Source: Lentzea jiangxiensis
GTDB lineage: Bacteria; Actinomycetota; Actinomycetes; Mycobacteriales; Pseudonocardiaceae
Direction of reading: 5' to 3'
Assembly (NCBI RefSeq): GCF_900104175.1
Contig: NZ_FNIX01000002.1
Span: 558,001 to 622,000 of the forward strand
DNA length: 64,000 nt
The position numbers and the translations under genes were made by a program. The notes beneath the pieces are model-generated. The model was given only the letters and a program-made list of their open reading frames with translations. It ran no database searches and was not told where the DNA came from. Below are positions 60,180-64,000 of the stretch, piece by piece. Numbering within the stretch: position 1 is the first letter of the stretch; each line of letters starts with the position of its first letter.

Positions 60180-62150
60180 TCAGCCGGGCACCTCGTCCAG
60201 GTAGGCCTTCGCCTGCAGCGTGAACAGCTCGGCGTACCCGGCCCCGGCCGCCATCAGCTCCTCGTGCGTCCCGTACTCGGCGACCCTCCCGTGCTCCAGC
60301 AACAGGATCCGCTCCGCCTGCCGCACGGTGGAGAACCGGTGCGAGATGTAGAGCGTGGTCCTGCCCTCCGACAGCTCCCGCAGCCGCGAGAACAGGTCGT
60401 GCTCGGCCCGCGCGTCCAGCGCGGACGTCGGCTCGTCGAGCACCAGGATCGGCGCCTCGCGCTGGAACGCCCTCGCCAGCGCGATCTTCTGCCACTCACC
60501 GCCGGACAGGCTGACGCCCTGGTCGAACCAGCGGCCGAGCGGGGTGTCGTAGCCCTGGGGCAGCCGCTCGATCCGTTCGGCGGCGCCCGCGCGGCGGGCC
60601 GAGTCCTCGACGTGCGGCCGGTCCTCGAGGCGGGTCAGGTCGCCGAGGCCGATGTTCTCCGCCGCCGTGCCCTGGTACGTCACGTAGTCCTGGAACATCG
60701 CGCTGATCCGCGTGCGCAGCTCGACAGGGTCGTACTCGCGGATGTCCACGCCGTCGAGCAGGATGCGGCCGTCGGTCGGGTCGTAGAGCCTGCAGAGCAG
60801 CTTGAACAGCGTCGACTTGCCCGCGCCGTTGCGGCCCACGACCGCGACCGTCTCGCCGGGCCGGATCTCGAAGCTGACGTCGTCGAGCGCCGGTTCGTCC
60901 GAGCCCGGGTAGCCGAAGGTCACCGAGTCGAACTCGATGTGCCCCTCCACCGAGGACGGCACCGGCCGCGGCGACGGCGGGGCGGTGATCGCGGGTTTCG
61001 TGTCCAGGAACCGGTAGAGCGTGTCGAGGTACAGATTGTTCTCGTACATCCCCGAGAACGCCGTGAACAGTCCGGACACCGAGGTCTGCACCGAGGCGGC
61101 CGCGGCGGTGTAGAGCGCCAGGTCGCCGAGCGTGAGCCGTCCGCCGACCGCTTCGAGCGCGATGTACAGCGTGATCGCCGAACCGGCCAGCGTGCTCAGC
61201 AGCCCCCAGGACGTCGAGCTGATGTTGCGGTTGACCGTGAGCTTCCGCTGCCGCTCGTAGGAGACCGTGCCGAGCCGGCGGAACCGGTCGACGAAGTACG
61301 GGCCGAGCCCGAAGAGCTTGGTCTCCATGGCGTAGGTGTCCGTCGTGACCAGGGAGGACAGGTAGTCCATGCGCCGCTTGATCGGCGACATGACGAAGGT
61401 CAGCCAGAATGCCCGCGTGCCGTACCGCGACTGCGAGATGAACGCCGGGATCGGTGCCACGAGCGCGACCAGGGCCAGCAGCGGGCTGATCGAGACGAGC
61501 AGCGCGACCATGCTGCCGAACGTGATCAGCGTCCGCAGCAGTCCCAGCGCGGAGTTCATCATCGACAGCGGCCGCGTCGGTGCCTCCTGCGCGGCCTGCC
61601 GCAGCACGTCGTACGACGCCGAGCCCTCGAAGTAGGCGAGGTGCAGGTCGCTGGCGTGCGCCATCACCCGGTGGCGGATGGTCAGCGTCATGCGCTCCTG
61701 CAGCAGCGACTGCGCGATCGACGTCAGCGCGCTGCTGACCGCGGTCGCGGCCAGCACGCCGAACTGCAGCAGCGCGACGTCCACGATGTCGCGCGTGGTG
61801 CCGGTGCCCTGGATCGCCGCGACGACCGAGTCCAGCAGCAGCTTCGCGATGTAGGCGGTCGCGGTCGGCAGCAGGCCCGACAGGAGGGTGATGAGCGCCA
61901 GGACGACGGTCAGGACCGGGCTCGCCTGCCACGTCAGCTTCGCGACCTTCGGCAGGCCGCGGACGGTGCCCGCCACGGACGTCCTCACGCGCTTCAGCCG
62001 GGAGCGCAGGTCCTTCGGCCCGTCCTCCGGCGTGGCCTCGGGGATGTCGACCGGCCCGGTGAGCCCGCTGTCCGGCACCGTCGTGGCGCGCCGCCGCCGG
62101 CCGCGCCGGCTCAGCACGAACTCCAGGCCGCCCCCACCGCCCGGCATCAT
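60180..62150 (-). CDS. ABC exporter, fused permease-ATPase
   Basis: The 656-residue half-transporter has about 60 cytosolic residues (GGGGGLEFVLSRRGRRRR...), six transmembrane segments (about residues 75-340) and one ATPase with Walker A VGRNGAGKSTLFKLL, signature VSLSGGEWQKIALARAF and Walker B ILVLDEPTSALDA. It should homodimerise and export lipids, peptides or drugs. It overlaps the TetR gene upstream by 4 bp (ATGA), so the regulator and exporter are co-expressed. Likely a regulated efflux system. Confidence 0.92.
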   Translation of the reverse strand: MMPGGGGGLEFVLSRRGRRRRATTVPDSGLTGPVDIPEATPEDGPKDLRSRLKRVRTSVAGTVRGLPKVAKLTWQASPVLTVVLALITLLSGLLPTATAYIAKLLLDSVVAAIQGTGTTRDIVDVALLQFGVLAATAVSSALTSIAQSLLQERMTLTIRHRVMAHASDLHLAYFEGSASYDVLRQAAQEAPTRPLSMMNSALGLLRTLITFGSMVALLVSISPLLALVALVAPIPAFISQSRYGTRAFWLTFVMSPIKRRMDYLSSLVTTDTYAMETKLFGLGPYFVDRFRRLGTVSYERQRKLTVNRNISSTSWGLLSTLAGSAITLYIALEAVGGRLTLGDLALYTAAAASVQTSVSGLFTAFSGMYENNLYLDTLYRFLDTKPAITAPPSPRPVPSSVEGHIEFDSVTFGYPGSDEPALDDVSFEIRPGETVAVVGRNGAGKSTLFKLLCRLYDPTDGRILLDGVDIREYDPVELRTRISAMFQDYVTYQGTAAENIGLGDLTRLEDRPHVEDSARRAGAAERIERLPQGYDTPLGRWFDQGVSLSGGEWQKIALARAFQREAPILVLDEPTSALDARAEHDLFSRLRELSEGRTTLYISHRFSTVRQAERILLLEHGRVAEYGTHEELMAAGAGYAELFTLQAKAYLDEVPG

Positions 62151-62758
62151 CCGGCCTCCACGGCGCCGTGCAGGAAGAAGTCGACCACCTGGCGCGTGGT
62201 TGGCGAGTCGGCGGACGCCGTCCGGCGCCCGCCGGACAGCAGGGCCAGGAAGAGGGCGGCGAGCTGCTCGGGCGGCAACCTCAGGCGGTCGGCGTCGGGC
62301 GCGAAGAGCTCGGCCAGCGCCTCCCGGATGGCGGCCATCGACTCGCGGCGCCCGCCCTTCCAGGTACCGCGCTGGTCGGAGTCGCGGGGCTTGAGCCGCC
62401 CGGAGGCGCGCAGAGCGCCCATCAGGGCACCCATCCGCTCGAGGTGCGCGCCGAGGGCGTCGGCGGCGTCGACGAGGCGGTCCTCCAAGGGGCGGTCGAG
62501 GGGAATCTCGGCGATCGCGTCGAGCACGTGGTCGGGCTTGAACGCCTCTGCCGTGCAGGCGTCGAACAGCTCGTCCTTGTCCTTGAACGCGCGGAAGACG
62601 GTGCCCTCGCCGATGCCCGCGGCGCGGGCGATCTGGCTGCTCGTCACGGTGGTGCCGTGCTCGACGAGGAGCGGCAGCACCGCGTGCACGATCATGGCGC
62701 GCCGGTCCTCGGCGCTCATGCCCGGCGCTCGGCGCCGGGTCTCGGGTGCTGGTGTCAT
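62147..62758 (-). CDS. TetR-family regulator of the ABC exporter
   Basis: The 203-residue TetR protein has the HTH MIVHAVLPLLVEHGTTVTSSQIARAAGIGEGTVFRAFKDKDELFDAC and a helical ligand domain (PPEQLAALFLALLSGG). An alternative start exists at internal MSAEDRR. A perfect 20-bp palindrome lies 12 bases upstream, indicating direct autoregulation. Overlap with the exporter gene shows that the transporter is the main target, probably induced by its cargo. Confidence 0.92.
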   Translation of the reverse strand: MTPAPETRRRAPGMSAEDRRAMIVHAVLPLLVEHGTTVTSSQIARAAGIGEGTVFRAFKDKDELFDACTAEAFKPDHVLDAIAEIPLDRPLEDRLVDAADALGAHLERMGALMGALRASGRLKPRDSDQRGTWKGGRRESMAAIREALAELFAPDADRLRLPPEQLAALFLALLSGGRRTASADSPTTRQVVDFFLHGAVEAG

Positions 62759-62770
62759 GCGCCCATCCTG

Positions 62771-62790
62771 CGGAGTGAGCGCTCACTCCG
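62771..62790. promoter_or_regulatory. Perfect 20-bp palindromic TetR operator
   Basis: CGGAGTGAGC followed by its exact complement. The core GAGTGAGCGCTCACTC type is common for TetR-family repressors in actinobacteria. It lies 13 bp upstream of the TetR start codon. Confidence 0.85.
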
Positions 62791-62927
62791 TCAAATTGTT
62801 TCGGGTCACCCCGCCCGTGACACGGCCGTGTCGTCGCCCACCGTGAGGATCGAGGGCCGCGCGACGCGACCAGCAGTCGTCATGCGCCCAGCCGAACACC
62901 GGTGCCCGCCGCAGGTACCGTCTGGCC

Positions 62928-63191
62928 GTGACCACAACCTGCGAACACGTAGCGGAGCTGGGCCCCGACCCCGCTCCCTCCACCCCGGAGGGGTGCGAGG
63001 ACTGCCTGTCCACCGGCGGCAGGTGGGTGCACCTGCGCCTGTGCCTCGGCTGCGGCAAGGTCGCCTGCTGCGACTCCTCACCCGCCAAGCACGCCTCGAA
63101 GCACTTCGCCGACGAGGGCCACCCCGTCATCCGCTCGTTCGAGCCGGGGGAGAACTGGCGCTGGTGCTTCGTGGACGACGCGGTCGTCTGA
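62928..63191 (+). CDS. UBP-type zinc-finger protein
   Basis: The 87-residue protein has the ZnF-UBP pattern: CEHVAELG, GCEDCLSTGGRWVHLRLCLGCGKVACCDSSPAKHASKHFADEGHPVIRS-type ligands (Cys and His spaced as in ubiquitin-binding BUZ fingers). In bacteria the role is unknown; ubiquitin is absent, so binding of another C-terminal peptide or redox/metal sensing is possible. Start GTG 62928. Confidence 0.9.
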   Translation: MTTTCEHVAELGPDPAPSTPEGCEDCLSTGGRWVHLRLCLGCGKVACCDSSPAKHASKHFADEGHPVIRSFEPGENWRWCFVDDAVV

Positions 63192-63326
63192 TCCTCGCGG
63201 CGGGGTGCGTCGCACGCCGCCGGACCGTCGCGTGGGGAAGCTGTGGCCCGATCGAAGGTTGGCGCCCCGCCGGGCAGGGCATCCGGGTGCAGATCACCGG
63301 AACGTTCGCCGTCGAAGGAGGACCAA

Positions 63327-63503
63327 GTGGGCACCGACGACAAGATCGACGCCAACGCCGACCAGCTCAAGGGCAAGGTCAAGGAAGGCGTCGGCTCCCT
63401 CACCGACGACGAGGGCCTGGAGGCCGAAGGCCAGGGCGACCAGGCCAAGGGCCACCTGAAGGAAGGCGTCGAGAAGGTCAAGGACGTCTTCAAGAAGGAC
63501 TGA
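63327..63503 (+). CDS. CsbD-family stress protein
   Basis: The 58-residue protein begins VGTDDKIDANADQLKGKVKE and continues with the repeated GxGDQAKGHLKEG pattern of CsbD proteins, which are sigma-B-type general stress proteins of unknown mechanism. GTG 63327 has AAGGAGG five bases upstream, so the longer 86-codon frame from 63243 is not used. Highly charged, Lys/Asp/Glu-rich, likely intrinsically disordered. Confidence 0.92.
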   Translation: MGTDDKIDANADQLKGKVKEGVGSLTDDEGLEAEGQGDQAKGHLKEGVEKVKDVFKKD

Positions 63504-63539
63504 GCAGGTCGGGATGAGGACCCAGGCCCGCGTGGGACG

Positions 63540-63871
63540 TCAGCACAGGACCCGGTAGTCGTAAGGCGGCAGATCGGGGTCGGCGTCCCACTCGGCCTGG
63601 GTGAGGCCCCGGCGGACGAGTCCGCCGGGGATCGGCTGCCGGGGACGACTCACATCCCACAACGTGACGACGCCGTTGAGGAATCCGGTGGCTGGCAAGG
63701 GTTTGGCCGGCGAGAACGCCGCCACCACCTGGGCCGTCGGGCCGGCACCACGACTCGGCCGTTGCGCGGGTTCCAAAAGCGGACGAGCCCGTTCTCACTG
63801 CCGACGGCTCTCCGCCTTTCTGCAGGAATACTGTCACGCGTCCAGGTCGCGATTGCTGTGACGGGAGAGCG
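63540..63871 (-). pseudogene. Frameshifted WD40-repeat protein remnant
   Basis: Two minus-strand frames carry WD40-like pieces. The upstream frame (from 63925) has HRSPVTAIATW and GSENGLVRFWNPRNG. The downstream frame (63540-63776) has GFLNGVVTLWDVSRPRQP, then a tail LTQAEWDADPDLPPYDYRVLC typical of the C-termini of actinobacterial WD40 proteins. Between about 63720 and 63760 the good frame switches, so a frameshift has broken the gene. The N-terminal part is missing, replaced by the divergent gene at 63872. Confidence 0.6.
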
Positions 63872-64000
63872 GTGGCAGGCAAATACGCACCCCTGACGGC
63901 CTACCTCGTGGATGCGGCCGGGCACGGTCGAGAGAACGTCGAGCTGTCGTTCGCCGAGCTCGCCGACCTCGTGGGCGGTCTTCCGCCGTCGGCGTTCGAG
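63872..64000 (+). CDS. DUF7662-like protein, N-terminal part (3' truncated by window edge)
   Basis: The 43 visible residues begin MAGKYAPLTAYLVDAAG and continue with VELSFAELADLVGGLPPSAFE. This is the pattern K-Y-x-P-L-x-x-Y-L ... V-x-L-S-F-x-E-[IL] ... L-P-x-S-A of the DUF7662 domain, found as a stand-alone or nuclease-linked module. GTG 63872 has GGGAGA upstream. Function unknown. Confidence 0.65.
   Translation, partial: MAGKYAPLTAYLVDAAGHGRENVELSFAELADLVGGLPPSAFE

Noticed and set aside
62883..62930. Longer reading of the TetR/ABC fusion frame up to 62786
   Set aside because: The single frame covering both is out of phase with the TetR gene; the 4-bp overlapping pair explains all motifs.

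Overview
The window is GC-rich actinobacterial DNA with many GTG starts, dense coding, 4-bp start/stop overlaps, F420-type enzymes and AfsR-type regulation. The gene content fits a Pseudonocardiales-like soil actinomycete (Lentzea/Saccharothrix/Amycolatopsis type); the genus is inferred, not proven. No rRNA, tRNA, CRISPR array, insertion sequence or phage gene was recognised.

Region 1 (about 0.6-22.7 kb) is a sterol-catabolism island. Most genes match, by remembered sequence, the KstR regulon of Mycobacterium tuberculosis: fadA5, cyp125, ltp3, ltp4, a DUF35 partner, an Rv3520c-like F420 oxidoreductase, kstD, echA19, fadD19, fadE26/fadE27, fdxD and hsd4A. Alcohol, aldehyde and short-chain dehydrogenases accompany them. 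At least six sites matching TNNAACNNGTTNNA lie exactly at the divergent or leading promoters. CYP125 would oxidise C26, FadD19 and a second ligase activate the acid, FadE26/27, EchA19, Hsd4A and FadA5 run beta-oxidation, and Ltp3/Ltp4/DUF35 supply the aldolytic step known for C24-branched (plant) sterols. KstD opens attack on ring A. A small ketosteroid-isomerase-like protein ends the ltp operon. Ring-cleavage (hsa) genes and kstR itself are not in the window.

Region 2 (22.7-36.7 kb) is general accessory DNA: a MalY/PatB aminotransferase, a DrrAB-type exporter, a very large AfsR/SARP regulator, an APH-type kinase, another F420-type oxidoreductase, a divergent LysR/dialkylglycine decarboxylase pair resembling dgdR-dgdA, a two-component system, a GT87 mannosyltransferase and a SUKH-like protein.

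Region 3 (37-49 kb) holds a secreted protein with repeated Cys-pair motifs, an APC transporter with a nearby Lrp regulator, and a divergent operon pair for CoA-dependent aromatic degradation. The rightward arm is cupin, TesB thioesterase, 2-aminobenzoate-CoA-ligase-like enzyme and a fused FAD monooxygenase/old-yellow-enzyme protein. The leftward arm is RidA, FAH-family hydrolase and PaaX regulator. Together they suggest anthraniloyl-CoA (or salicylyl-CoA) catabolism.

Region 4 (49-64 kb) has a tightly overlapped operon of TetR, an Rv1126c-like protein and a truncated PpdK, then a bacterial voltage-gated cation channel, an SRPBCC-epimerase fusion, a lipocalin, a sigma-region-2-only protein, MerR, TetR and LysR regulators with clear palindromic operators, an aldo/keto reductase, a peptidase-E-like protein, a TetR-ABC exporter pair, a UBP zinc finger, CsbD, a frameshifted WD40 remnant and the start of a DUF7662-like gene. 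Several promoters look leaderless, with the -10 hexamer 5-8 nt before the start codon.
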